Positions 1 through 7,895 of a stretch of DNA of 64,000 bases are shown piece by piece. The DNA is taken from positions 3,474,501-3,538,500 of the forward strand of contig NZ_JAFV01000001.1 in the NCBI RefSeq assembly GCF_000526315.1. The letters run 5' to 3'. The notes beneath the pieces were generated by a model, which had not been told where the DNA came from, did not search any database, and was given only the letters and a program-made list of their open reading frames with translations. Within the stretch, counting starts at the first letter, position 1. Each line of letters begins with the position of its first letter. This DNA is from Methylopila sp. 73B. GTDB taxonomy: Bacteria > Pseudomonadota > Alphaproteobacteria > Rhizobiales > Methylopilaceae. A program made the position numbers and the translations under genes.

Positions 1-265
1 CATAGAGAAACTTGTGCAGCTGGCGCACCGCCGAGAGCCGGCGCGCGGCGGACGAGGCCTTGAAGCCGCGATCCGAGAGATCGGCGAGATAGGCGCGGAC
101 GTCGTCGGCGGTCGCGGTCGTCACGGCCCGGCCCCGGGCGCCGAGGAATTCGCTGTAATCGTCGAGATCGCGGCGATAGGCCTCGAGCGTGTTCTTCGCC
201 GCGCCGCGCTCGGCGCTCGCCATTTCCAGGAACGCCTCGACGTGGCGGCGGTCCCGGGCGGTCAT
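1..265 (-). CDS. xerD: Tyrosine recombinase XerD, N-terminal part (cut by window edge)
   Basis: This is the first 88 codons of a XerC/XerD-type site-specific recombinase, which resolves chromosome dimers at dif during division. The visible part is the SAM-like core-binding domain: it starts [15 protein letters not shown] and carries the typical [13 protein letters not shown] segment and the [10 protein letters not shown] and [12 protein letters not shown] helices. The catalytic domain with the R-H-R-Y residues lies outside the window. The start ATG overlaps the stop of the small upstream gene as ATGA, so the two are probably translationally coupled. XerD rather than XerC is inferred from the aroK neighbourhood, which is common in Hyphomicrobiales. 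Confidence 0.85.
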   Translation of the reverse strand, partial: MTARDRRHVEAFLEMASAERGAAKNTLEAYRRDLDDYSEFLGARGRAVTTATADDVRAYLADLSDRGFKASSAARRLSAVRQLHKFLY

Positions 266-480
266 CGCGTCTCGACGGCGTCGGTCGCGGCGGCGCGGGC
301 GCCGGCGGAGCGATCGGCGCCGTCCTGCGCGACGGCGGGCGGACGAAGCTTGGTCGTCGGGATGTTGACGACGATTTCCCGGGTGCGAGGCGTGACGAAC
401 GTCGCGAGCGCAAAGACCGCGCCGAAACCCAACGCCGCCATCGCGGCGATCACGGTCAGAAAGCGCATCAAGCTTGGCAT
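262..480 (-). CDS. Small single-pass membrane protein upstream of xerD
   Basis: This encodes a 72-residue protein with one hydrophobic segment at about residues 6-28 ([20 protein letters not shown]), then a hydrophilic tail rich in Ala, Arg and Asp. I do not recognise a domain. Its stop overlaps the xerD start (ATGA), which suggests co-transcription and coupled translation. It lies divergently from aroK, and the 156-bp gap between them would hold both promoters. It could be a conserved hypothetical protein of the xerD locus; no function is assigned. Confidence 0.6.
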   Translation of the reverse strand: MPSLMRFLTVIAAMAALGFGAVFALATFVTPRTREIVVNIPTTKLRPPAVAQDGADRSAGARAAATDAVETR

Positions 481-636
481 GACTGTCCGCCTCGTCCGGT
501 CACAGACGTCGACGCCCCTCTGCGGAACGGTCGCACGCGGCCTCGGCGACCGCAACAGCCTCAGTTGTGCGCGCGCGACCTTTAGGAATAGGTTGCGATC
601 GTTTCGGCCTTCGGCCGCCGGCAGGGAAACGACGAC

Positions 637-1272
637 GTGAGCATGCCCACCGCGGCGGAAGAGACGGCATCGGGATGTGGCGCGCGCCCGCGCGCCTCCA
701 CGGATGCGGCCGCTCTCCGCTCCGCTCTCGGCCGCCGTTCGATCGTGCTTGTCGGGATGATGGGCGCGGGCAAATCCTCCGTCGGCCGCCGGCTGGCTCA
801 GGCGCTGGAGCTGCCGTTCGTGGACGCCGACACGGAGATCGAGGCGGCGGCGGGCATGACCATTCCCGAGATCTTCGCCGCCCACGGCGAGCCGTACTTC
901 CGCGCCGGTGAGGCGCGGGTGGTCGCGCGTCTGCTGGAGGAGGGGCCGAAGGTCATCGCCACGGGCGGCGGCGCCTGGCTGAACCCCGAGACCCGGGCCC
1001 GCATCGGCGAGGCCGGCGTCTCGATCTGGCTCAAGGCCGAGGTCGACGTGCTGATGAAGCGGGTGCGCAAGCGCTCGAATCGGCCGCTGCTCGCCTCCGC
1101 CGATCCTGAGGGGACGCTTCGCGCGCTGGTCGAGGCGCGCTACCCCGTCTACGCCTCCGCCGACCTCACGGTGATTTCGCGCGACGCGCCGCATGAGCAT
1201 GTGATCGCGGACGTGGTGCAGGCGCTGTCCGGGCGTCTGGACCTCGCGCGCCCGAACGAGGAGCAGATGTGA
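637..1272 (+). CDS. aroK: Shikimate kinase
   Basis: This enzyme phosphorylates shikimate with ATP, the fifth step of the chorismate pathway, in the cytosol. The P-loop GMMGAGKSS is at residues 40-48, followed by the shikimate-binding FVDADTEIE, the conserved ATGGGAWL loop and the lid segment RSNRPLL. The protein (211 aa) is longer than the usual 170-180 because of a poorly conserved N-terminal extension of about 30 residues, common in alphaproteobacteria. The chosen start is GTG at 637; an ATG at 643 is in frame and equally possible. Its stop overlaps the aroB start by one base, so the two genes form an operon. Confidence 0.95.
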   Translation: MSMPTAAEETASGCGARPRASTDAAALRSALGRRSIVLVGMMGAGKSSVGRRLAQALELPFVDADTEIEAAAGMTIPEIFAAHGEPYFRAGEARVVARLLEEGPKVIATGGGAWLNPETRARIGEAGVSIWLKAEVDVLMKRVRKRSNRPLLASADPEGTLRALVEARYPVYASADLTVISRDAPHEHVIADVVQALSGRLDLARPNEEQM

Positions 1273-2405
1273 TGGCCGACGCCGCCCGCGCCCTGGCCGA
1301 CGAGGCCGAAGTGGTCCCGGTGTCGCTCGGCGACCGGTCCTACGAGATCCTGATCGGCCGCGGCCTGCTGGAGCAGTCGGGCGTCCGCGCCAAGGCGCTC
1401 GGCGCCCGCAAGGTCGGCGTGGTGACGGACGAGAACGTCGCCGTCGCCCATCTCCCGCGCGTGTTGAAGTCGCTTGAAGCCGCAGGCCTCGACGCCTCCT
1501 CCGTCATCGTGCCGGCGGGCGAAGGCTCCAAGAGCCTCGACAGGCTGGCGACCGTGGTCGACGGGCTGCTGGCCGCTCGGATCGAGCGCAAGGATCTGGT
1601 GCTGGCGCTCGGCGGCGGCGTGGTCGGCGATCTCGCCGGGTTCGCCGCCGCCGTGCTCCGCCGCGGCGTGCGCTGCCTGCAGGCGCCGACCAGCCTGCTG
1701 GCGCAGGTCGACAGCTCCGTCGGCGGCAAGACCGGCGTGAACTCGCGCCACGGCAAGAACCTGATCGGGGCCTTCCACCAGCCGAGCCTGGTGCTGGCCG
1801 ACGCCGACGCGCTCGACACGCTGCCGGAACGCGAGTTCCGCGCCGGCTACGCCGAGGTCGCGAAGTACGGCCTGATCGACGACCCGGCGTTCTTCGCCCG
1901 GCTGGAGCGAAGCTGGCGCCAGGTGTTCGCCGGGGGGCCCGAGCGCACCCACGCGATCGCCACCAGCTGTCGCGCCAAGGCCGCGGTTGTGGCGCGCGAC
2001 GAGCACGAGCACGGCGACCGCGCGCTGCTCAACCTCGGCCACACCTTCGGCCACGCGCTCGAGGCGGACGTCGCCTACGACGGCGCGCGGCTGGTGCATG
2101 GCGAGGGCGTCGCGATCGGCATGGCGATGGCCTTCCGGTTCTCCGCCGCGCTCGGGCTTGCGCCTCAGGAGGACGCCGCGCGGGTCGGCGCGCATCTCGC
2201 GACGGTGGGCCTGCCCACCAGCCCGAAGGCCATCCCGGGCGGCGTGAGCGACGCCGCGACGCTGCTCGGCCACATGCGGCAGGACAAGAAGGTCGAGGGT
2301 GGGAAGCTCACTTTCATTCTCGCCCGCGGCGTCGGCAAAAGCTTTGTCGCGCGCGACGTCGACCCCGAGAAGGTGCTGGCCTTCCTCGAGAGCGAGCTGG
2401 CCTGA
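1272..2405 (+). CDS. aroB: 3-dehydroquinate synthase
   Basis: This NAD- and metal-dependent enzyme converts DAHP to 3-dehydroquinate, the second step of the shikimate pathway. The NAD-binding GGGVVGDLAGFAA, the KTGVNSRHGKNLIGAFHQP block and the metal-ligand motifs (Glu in GYAEVAKYG, His in NLGHTFGHALE and in HGEGVAIG) are all present. At 377 aa it is of family length. The ATG at 1272 overlaps the aroK stop; a GTG at 1269 is in frame. The aroK-aroB pair is typical of Hyphomicrobiales. A palindromic repeat follows 20 bp downstream in place of the CorC-type gene often found there. Confidence 0.96.
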   Translation: MADAARALADEAEVVPVSLGDRSYEILIGRGLLEQSGVRAKALGARKVGVVTDENVAVAHLPRVLKSLEAAGLDASSVIVPAGEGSKSLDRLATVVDGLLAARIERKDLVLALGGGVVGDLAGFAAAVLRRGVRCLQAPTSLLAQVDSSVGGKTGVNSRHGKNLIGAFHQPSLVLADADALDTLPEREFRAGYAEVAKYGLIDDPAFFARLERSWRQVFAGGPERTHAIATSCRAKAAVVARDEHEHGDRALLNLGHTFGHALEADVAYDGARLVHGEGVAIGMAMAFRFSAALGLAPQEDAARVGAHLATVGLPTSPKAIPGGVSDAATLLGHMRQDKKVEGGKLTFILARGVGKSFVARDVDPEKVLAFLESELA

Positions 2406-2425
2406 GGGCGGCCAAGCGCGCGATA

Positions 2426-2588
2426 TCCCTCCCCCGGAAGGGGAGGGTGGACGGGCGAAGCCCGGCCGGGTGGGGTGGCCGCCGGATAAGGTTCAACGCG
2501 ACCGCAACGCCCTACGCCCTACGCCCAAGACCCCACCCGACCTCGGCTTCGCCGAGGCCACCCTCCCCAAGCTTCGCTAGAGGAGGGA
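2426..2588 (+). repeat. Intergenic two-arm repeat, family A, copy 1
   Basis: A type-1 arm (2426-2478, core GGGAGGGTGGACGGGCGAAG then CCGGCCGGGTGGGGTGG) is followed by about 50 bp of spacer and a type-2 arm (2530-2588, core ACCCCACCCGACCTCGGC then GCCGAGGCCACCCTCCCC). The arms are unlike overall but share inverted GGGTGGGGT and AGGGTGG blocks, and each contains its own short hairpins. Related copies lie at 7613-7872, 15028-15275 and 61864-62020. It fills the gap between the converging aroB and hrpB genes. Confidence 0.85.
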
Positions 2589-2620
2589 TCCCCGCGCCGA
2601 GCCCGCTGCGTTGAGGTGTC

Positions 2621-5095
2621 TCACGTTCCCCGCGGCTTCGCGCGGCTTGTCGCCGCCGCGCTCGCCGGATCTTCCGGCCAGACATGGCGCGGGTAGCGGC
2701 CGCGCATCTCGATCCGGACGTCCCGCCAGGAGCCGGCCCAGAAGCCCGGAAGGTCGCGCGTCACCTGGATCGGCCGGTGCGCCGGCGACAGCAGGCGAAG
2801 CAGCAACGGCGTGCGGCCGCCCGCGATCGCCGGATGGCGCGTCAGCCCGAACAGCTCCTGGACGCGCACGTCGAGCGCAGGCCCCTCCTCCGCCGCGTAG
2901 TCGATCGGCAGGCGCGAGCCGGACGGCGCGTCGAAATGGGTGGGCGCCTCGGCGTCGAGCCGGCGGCGCAGCGCGTAGGGCAGCAGGGCGTCCAACGCTG
3001 CGGCGAGATCGTCGTCGCGGATGTCGCGCAGCGCGGTGGCGTGGCCGAGGAAGGGCGCGAGCCAATCGACCGCGGTCGCCGCCAGCATCTCGTCCGAAAG
3101 ATCCGGCCAGTCGCCGTCCGGCTCGGCCCGGCGGACGAAGCGCACGCGCTCCAGCAGAGCGGCCTGACCTCGACTCAACGGCAGCCGGTCGATGCCGGCC
3201 GCGGCGATCCCCTGCGCCAGCGCCTGCGCCGTAGCGGGTCCGGGACGCACCGAGGTCGGGCGCTCGGTGAGGGTCAAAGCGCCGAGCTTGCGGCGGACGC
3301 GGCCGCGCACCGCCATGGCCTCGGCGTCGAAGGCGACTTCGACGCGCTCCTCGATCCGTCCGCCCGCGGCCTCGATCACCTCGGCCTCGCTCAGGCTGGC
3401 TGCGAGCAGGATACGGCCTTCCTGCGCCAGGCCGGTGAGGTCGACGACCGCGATAAACCCTTCCCGCGACAGCGAATCCGCCGGATCGAGCGCCGCGCCG
3501 CGGCCGTTCGCCAGCAGGAAGGCGCCCGGCTTTCCGCCGCCGCGCGCCTTGGCGATGCGGTCGGGGAAGGCGCGGGCGACGACAAGGCCGGCGCGCGCCG
3601 GGTCGATGACGCCCGGCTTGCCGCCGGCGGCCCTCAGCCAGCCGTCGGCGAGGCGCCGCGCGCCCTCCGCCCGCGGTCCGCGCTCGCGGGGCAGCCGCTC
3701 CAGCCGCCGGCCGAGGTCGACGCCGTCGCCGGCGAGGCCGCGCTCGACCGCAAGCAAGGCCACGCCGGCGCCGGTCGGCCCGTCGCCGGCCGCGACCGCG
3801 TCCACCACCAGCGCCGCGAGCCGGGGCGGCAGCGGGATGTCGCGGAGCCTTCGGCCGCGCGCGGTCAGCCGGCCATCGGCGTCGAGCGCGCCGAGGCCCG
3901 CGAGCAGCGCCCGCGCTTCGGCGACGGCGGCCTTCGGCGGCGGGTCGAGGAAGGCGAGCGCGGCCGGGTCGCTCACGCCCCAGGCTGCGAGGTCCAGCAT
4001 CAAGCCGGTGAGATCGCTCGCCAATATCTCAGGCTCGGCGAAGGCGGGCAGGCTCTGGGTCGCAGCCTCCTCCCACAGCCGGTAGCAGACTCCGGGCTCG
4101 GTGCGCCCGGCGCGGCCGCGGCGCTGGTCGGCGGCGGCGCGCGAGACGCGGGTGGTCTCGAGCCGCGTGATCCCAAGAACCGCTTCGTGCCGGGGCACGC
4201 GGGCGAGGCCGCTGTCGATCACGATCCGCACGCCTTCCAGGGTGAGGGAGGTCTCGGCGATCGAGGTCGCGAGCACGACCTTGCGGCGACCGGGCGGGGC
4301 GGGCGCGACCGCCCGGTCCTGCTCCCGCGGGTCGAGGCCGCCGTGGAGTTCGACCACGTCGACGTCGGGCCCAAGGTCCGCCTGGGCCAGGCGCTCGGCG
4401 ACGCGGCGGATCTCGGCGCGGCCGGGGAGGAACACCAGCGCGCCGCCGCGCTCTTCGGCGAGCGCGCGCCGGATGGCGGAGGCTGCGGCGTCTTCGACGC
4501 GCGTCCGGGCGTCGCGAGGTGAATAGCGGGTTAACACGGGGTGAACCCGGCCCGCGCTTTCGATGATCTCGGGTCGACCCATCAGCGCCGCGACGCGCGC
4601 GCCGTCGAGCGTCGCCGACATCACCACGAGCCGCAGGTCCTCCCGCAGCCCGGACTGGGCGTCGAGCGCGAGGGCGAGGCCGAGGTCGGCGTCGAGCGAG
4701 CGTTCGTGGAACTCGTCGAACAGGACCGCGGCGACGCCTTTCAGCTCCGGGTCGTCGACGATCATCCGCGCGAACACCCCCTCGGTCACCACCTCGATCC
4801 GGGTGCGGGGCCCGATCTTGGAGCCGAGCCGGACGCGCAGGCCGACCGTCTCGCCGACGCGCTCGCCGAGCGTCGAGGCCATGCGGTCCGCGGCGGCGCG
4901 GGCGGCGAGGCGGCGGGGCTCCAGCACGATGATCTTGCCGTCGCCGCGCCAGGGGGCGGCGAGCAGGGCGAGCGGCACGCGGGTGGTCTTGCCGGCGCCG
5001 GGCGGCGCCACGAGCACGGCCGACGACCGCTCGGCCAGCGCCGCCGTCAGGCGCGGCAGCGCCTCGTCGATCGGGAGCGGGGCAAGGTCAGCCAT
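2621..5095 (-). CDS. hrpB: ATP-dependent helicase HrpB
   Basis: This is an 824-residue DExH-box helicase of the HrpA/HrpB group, probably acting on RNA in the cytosol; its physiological role is poorly known. Motif I APPGAGKTTR (residues 30-39), motif II LFDEFHERS, motif III SATL, and motif VI QRRGRAGRTEPGVCYRLW are present, followed by the helicase-associated region and the HrpB-specific C-terminal domain ending near PRHVWPEDPA. The length matches the family (about 800-830). The start is the ATG at 5095, followed by ADLAPLPIDEALPRL, which is the usual HrpB beginning. It appears monocistronic. Confidence 0.95.
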   Translation of the reverse strand: MADLAPLPIDEALPRLTAALAERSSAVLVAPPGAGKTTRVPLALLAAPWRGDGKIIVLEPRRLAARAAADRMASTLGERVGETVGLRVRLGSKIGPRTRIEVVTEGVFARMIVDDPELKGVAAVLFDEFHERSLDADLGLALALDAQSGLREDLRLVVMSATLDGARVAALMGRPEIIESAGRVHPVLTRYSPRDARTRVEDAAASAIRRALAEERGGALVFLPGRAEIRRVAERLAQADLGPDVDVVELHGGLDPREQDRAVAPAPPGRRKVVLATSIAETSLTLEGVRIVIDSGLARVPRHEAVLGITRLETTRVSRAAADQRRGRAGRTEPGVCYRLWEEAATQSLPAFAEPEILASDLTGLMLDLAAWGVSDPAALAFLDPPPKAAVAEARALLAGLGALDADGRLTARGRRLRDIPLPPRLAALVVDAVAAGDGPTGAGVALLAVERGLAGDGVDLGRRLERLPRERGPRAEGARRLADGWLRAAGGKPGVIDPARAGLVVARAFPDRIAKARGGGKPGAFLLANGRGAALDPADSLSREGFIAVVDLTGLAQEGRILLAASLSEAEVIEAAGGRIEERVEVAFDAEAMAVRGRVRRKLGALTLTERPTSVRPGPATAQALAQGIAAAGIDRLPLSRGQAALLERVRFVRRAEPDGDWPDLSDEMLAATAVDWLAPFLGHATALRDIRDDDLAAALDALLPYALRRRLDAEAPTHFDAPSGSRLPIDYAAEEGPALDVRVQELFGLTRHPAIAGGRTPLLLRLLSPAHRPIQVTRDLPGFWAGSWRDVRIEMRGRYPRHVWPEDPASAAATSRAKPRGT

Positions 5096-5149
5096 GGCCG
5101 CGGAGGAAGCATCACTGCCCGGCGCGTGGCAAGGGCTCCGCTCAGACGC

Positions 5150-5683
5150 TCAGCGGCATTCCTTGTCGATGCGGTCGAGCGCGGCGGAGATGCCGGCGAG
5201 CGAATACGTGTCGGTGGTCACGTTGCCGCGGAGCGAGGTCGCCTTCACCGTCATGTCGGAGCCGCCCTTCATCGCCTGGATGAGCTTCGCCTCCTCCTCG
5301 GCCGACTGCATGAAGGCGCCGTCCGCGCGGGTGTAGAGCGAGAAGTTCTGGCCGCCGACGCCGAGCTGCACCGCGCTCTCGGGCTTGGTGGAGAACCCGA
5401 CCACGATGCTGACCTCGTTCCTCACGCTGTCCTTCGGCCGGTTCGAGATGAAGAAGTAGGCGGGGTCGCGCGTCAGCCCGCCCGGCTTGCGGGAGCCGGG
5501 CTGCGCCAACGCGTAGCAGACTTTCCCCGCCTTCACGGCGGCCGAATAGGCTCCCCAGGCGTTGTACTTCCCGAGTTCGATCGGCTGCGCGCCCGGCGCG
5601 CCCTGCGCTGAGGCCGGGGCGGCCGGCGCGAGCGCGGCGGCGCCGAGAGCAAAAGCGAGGGAGAGGCGGGTGCGAACAGGCAT
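5150..5683 (-). CDS. Invasion-associated locus B (IalB) family secreted protein
   Basis: This is a predicted periplasmic protein of 177 residues. It begins MPVRTRLSLAFALGAAALA and has a signal peptide ending near PASAQG. The mature part shows the IalB-like pattern: an early WGAYSA, KVCYALAQP, a central FFISNRPKD, and a closing DRIDKECR with a conserved cysteine. Such proteins are frequent in Hyphomicrobiales and, despite the name taken from Bartonella, do not imply pathogenicity. A longer reading frame runs upstream to 5776, but the signal peptide supports the ATG at 5683. It is divergent from the ECF sigma gene, across a 257-bp gap that is AT-rich near 5810-5885. Confidence 0.8.
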   Translation of the reverse strand: MPVRTRLSLAFALGAAALAPAAPASAQGAPGAQPIELGKYNAWGAYSAAVKAGKVCYALAQPGSRKPGGLTRDPAYFFISNRPKDSVRNEVSIVVGFSTKPESAVQLGVGGQNFSLYTRADGAFMQSAEEEAKLIQAMKGGSDMTVKATSLRGNVTTDTYSLAGISAALDRIDKECR

Positions 5684-5940
5684 AGGCGTGTCTTTCAGTC
5701 TGGTCCGCGGCGCTGGGGAAGATGCGCTGCGGGGCGGCCCGGGAGAGGGCGGCGGAGCGCGCGAACGCGCGCCCACGGCCGTCGGCTCGTGGTGACTGCC
5801 ATGAAGCTACGTCAAAAGTTTAGAAAATTTGACCAACCCCGCCGCTTATCCGGTTACGAGAAGTCATGCTTTAGTGAGTTGACGTCGGTTTCGGCGGCGC
5901 GCGCCGCCATGCGGCGGCGAGGAAGCGGGCGGACGGACGG

Positions 5941-6519
5941 GTGACTTCGGCGGGCGACCTCTCAACGGCGATGGCGAATCTTGTCGCTCGCGTCGCGCAG
6001 GACCGCGACCGCGAGGCCTTCGCGGCGCTCTATGACCATTACGCGCCGCGCCTGGCCGCCTACCTGCAACGTCTCGGCGCGGACCCGGCGCTGGCCGAGG
6101 AGGTCGCGCAGGACGCGATGGTGGCGTTGTGGCGCAAGGCCGCGCTGTTCGACCCCGCGAAATCCTCCGTCGGGACCTGGGTCTACCGAATCGCCCGCAA
6201 CCGGCGGATCGACCTGCTGCGCCGGGCGCATGGCGCGACAGTCGAGCTTGACGATGCGATCGTCCCGATCGACGACGCGCCTCAGGCCGACGTTGCGATG
6301 GCGGCGAACGAGCGCGACGGCATCGTGCGCCGGGCGATGGAGACCTTGCCGCCGGAGCAGCTGACGCTGGTGCGCCTGGCCTTCTTCGAAGGCCGCTCCC
6401 ACAGCGAGATCGCCGAATCCGAAGGTCTGCCGCTCGGCACCGTCAAGTCGCGCATCCGGCTCGCGTTCAGCCGCCTGCGCCGCCGCCTCGAAGGCGACGG
6501 CCTCGTCGACGCCAAGTAG
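5941..6519 (+). CDS. ECF-type RNA polymerase sigma factor
   Basis: This 192-residue sigma-70 family protein has region 2 at about residues 25-95 (FAALYDHYAPRLAAYLQ, AEEVAQDAMVALWRKA, GTWVYRIARNRRIDLLRR) and region 4 at about 130-185 (LPPEQLTLVRLAFFEGRSHSEIA, then GLPLGTVKSRIRLAFSRLR). It resembles the alphaproteobacterial group that usually works with a ChrR-type zinc anti-sigma factor, but no anti-sigma gene is adjacent here; the next gene is an oxidoreductase 45 bp downstream. The start is GTG at 5941, with an in-frame ATG at 5971 as alternative. The sigma-70 assignment is firm; the regulon is unknown. Confidence 0.9.
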   Translation: MTSAGDLSTAMANLVARVAQDRDREAFAALYDHYAPRLAAYLQRLGADPALAEEVAQDAMVALWRKAALFDPAKSSVGTWVYRIARNRRIDLLRRAHGATVELDDAIVPIDDAPQADVAMAANERDGIVRRAMETLPPEQLTLVRLAFFEGRSHSEIAESEGLPLGTVKSRIRLAFSRLRRRLEGDGLVDAK

Positions 6520-6564
6520 CGCGCGCCTCATCCCGATTTCTCATCCCAGAACGGAGCCAACCGC

Positions 6565-7551
6565 ATGAAGGCCGTGCTCTGCACCGAGCTCGCCGGCTAT
6601 GAGGCCCTGAGCCTCGTCGACCTGCCCGCGCCCGCGCCCGGCCCCGAGGAGGTCGTGGTCGACGTCGCCTACGCCGCGCTCAACTTCTTCGACACGCTCA
6701 TCACCAAGGGCGCCTACCAGACCAAGCCGGCTCTGCCGTTCTCGCCCGGCGGCGAGATGGCGGGCGTCGTGGCGGCGGTGGGCGACCGGGTGGAGGGTCT
6801 TGCGGTCGGCGACCGGGTCGCGGGCTACCTTGGCTACGGCGCCTGCCGGGAGCAGGTCGCGGTCCAAGCCGACGCGCTGACGCTGGTCCCGGACGAGCTC
6901 GACCTCGCCAAGGCCGCCGGTCTCATCATCACCTACGGCACCACGCTGCACGCGCTGGCCGACCGCGGGCAGCTCCGCCGCGGCGAGACGCTCGCGGTCC
7001 TGGGCGCGAGCGGCGGCGTCGGGATCGCGGCGGTCGAGATTGGCAAGCTGCTTGGCGCGCGGGTGATCGCCTGCGCCTCCTCGGCCGACAAGCTCGCCTT
7101 CGCGCGGGAGAGGGGCGCGGACGAGACGCTGGACTACGCGGCGGAGGACCTGAAGACGCGGCTGAAGGAGCTGACCGGGGGCAAGGGCGTCGACGTCGTC
7201 TACGATCCGGTCGGCGGCGCCTCGACCGAGGCCGCCGTCCGGGCGCTCGCCTGGCGGGGGCGACTGCTCGTCATTGGCTTCGCGGCGGGCGAAATCCCCA
7301 AGCTGCCGCTCAACCTGCCGATGCTGAAGGGCGCGGACGTCCGCGGCGTGTTCTGGGGCGCGCATGTCGAGCGCGAGCCCGAGGCGCACCGGGCGGAGCT
7401 CGCCCGCCTGTTCGCGTGGGCGGCCGACGGCGAGATCTCGGCTCCGGTGGACGCCGTCCTGCCGCTGGACCAGACGATCGAGGCCATCGGCCGCATCGCC
7501 CGCCGCGAGGCCAAGGGCAAGGTCCTGGTGCGCGCGAGCGGAGCGGGGTGA
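6565..7551 (+). CDS. Zinc-independent quinone oxidoreductase (MDR superfamily)
   Basis: This medium-chain reductase of 328 residues probably uses NADPH to reduce quinones or related enones. It has the N-terminal GroES-like fold (AALNFFDTLITKGAYQ, FSPGGEMAGVVAAVG) and a Rossmann NADPH site around LGASGGVGIAAVEIGKLLGA, then GGKGVDVVYDPVGG. The structural and catalytic cysteine clusters of zinc alcohol dehydrogenases are absent, as expected for the QOR branch. A GGAG motif lies about 10 bp before the ATG. It follows the ECF sigma gene on the same strand and could be co-transcribed with it, which would suggest an oxidative or electrophile stress role; that is inference. Confidence 0.88.
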   Translation: MKAVLCTELAGYEALSLVDLPAPAPGPEEVVVDVAYAALNFFDTLITKGAYQTKPALPFSPGGEMAGVVAAVGDRVEGLAVGDRVAGYLGYGACREQVAVQADALTLVPDELDLAKAAGLIITYGTTLHALADRGQLRRGETLAVLGASGGVGIAAVEIGKLLGARVIACASSADKLAFARERGADETLDYAAEDLKTRLKELTGGKGVDVVYDPVGGASTEAAVRALAWRGRLLVIGFAAGEIPKLPLNLPMLKGADVRGVFWGAHVEREPEAHRAELARLFAWAADGEISAPVDAVLPLDQTIEAIGRIARREAKGKVLVRASGAG

Positions 7552-7612
7552 GGGCGAAACGCCCAGACGCCTGAGGAAGCTCGAAGGTCTGCAAGGCCTG
7601 TCGATGGGACGC

Positions 7613-7872
7613 GGGGATCCCTCCTCGCGCCGCAGGCGTGGGGAGGGTGGCCCCGGCCGCAGGCCGGGGTCGGGTGGGGCCCTTTGGTCGTCAGGCGCAT
7701 CGGAACGAATTGGCTTTTGCGGAAGCGCACCCCACCCGGCCGGGCTTCGCCCGTCCACCCTCCCCTGTCCCAGGGGAGGGACCGCCCGCGTTTCGATTTC
7801 CAGCGGCGGGGAGCGCGGCGCGGGAATCCCTCCTCGCGCCGCAGGCGTGGGGAGGGTGGCCTCGGCCGCAGG
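7613..7872 (-). repeat. Intergenic two-arm repeat, family A, composite copy 2
   Basis: Read on the minus strand the order is type-2 arm (7872-7826), a spacer with GGAAATCGAAACGCGGGC, type-1 arm (7781-7728), a loop, and a second type-2 arm (7679-7613). The copy at 15028-15275 has the same order on the plus strand, and even its spacer is similar, so the repeated unit is larger than one arm pair. It occupies nearly all of the 344-bp gap between the convergent oxidoreductase and pgm genes; nothing else is visible there. Confidence 0.85.
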
Positions 7873-7895
7873 GCGCGAGTTCGAGTCGCGCGCCC

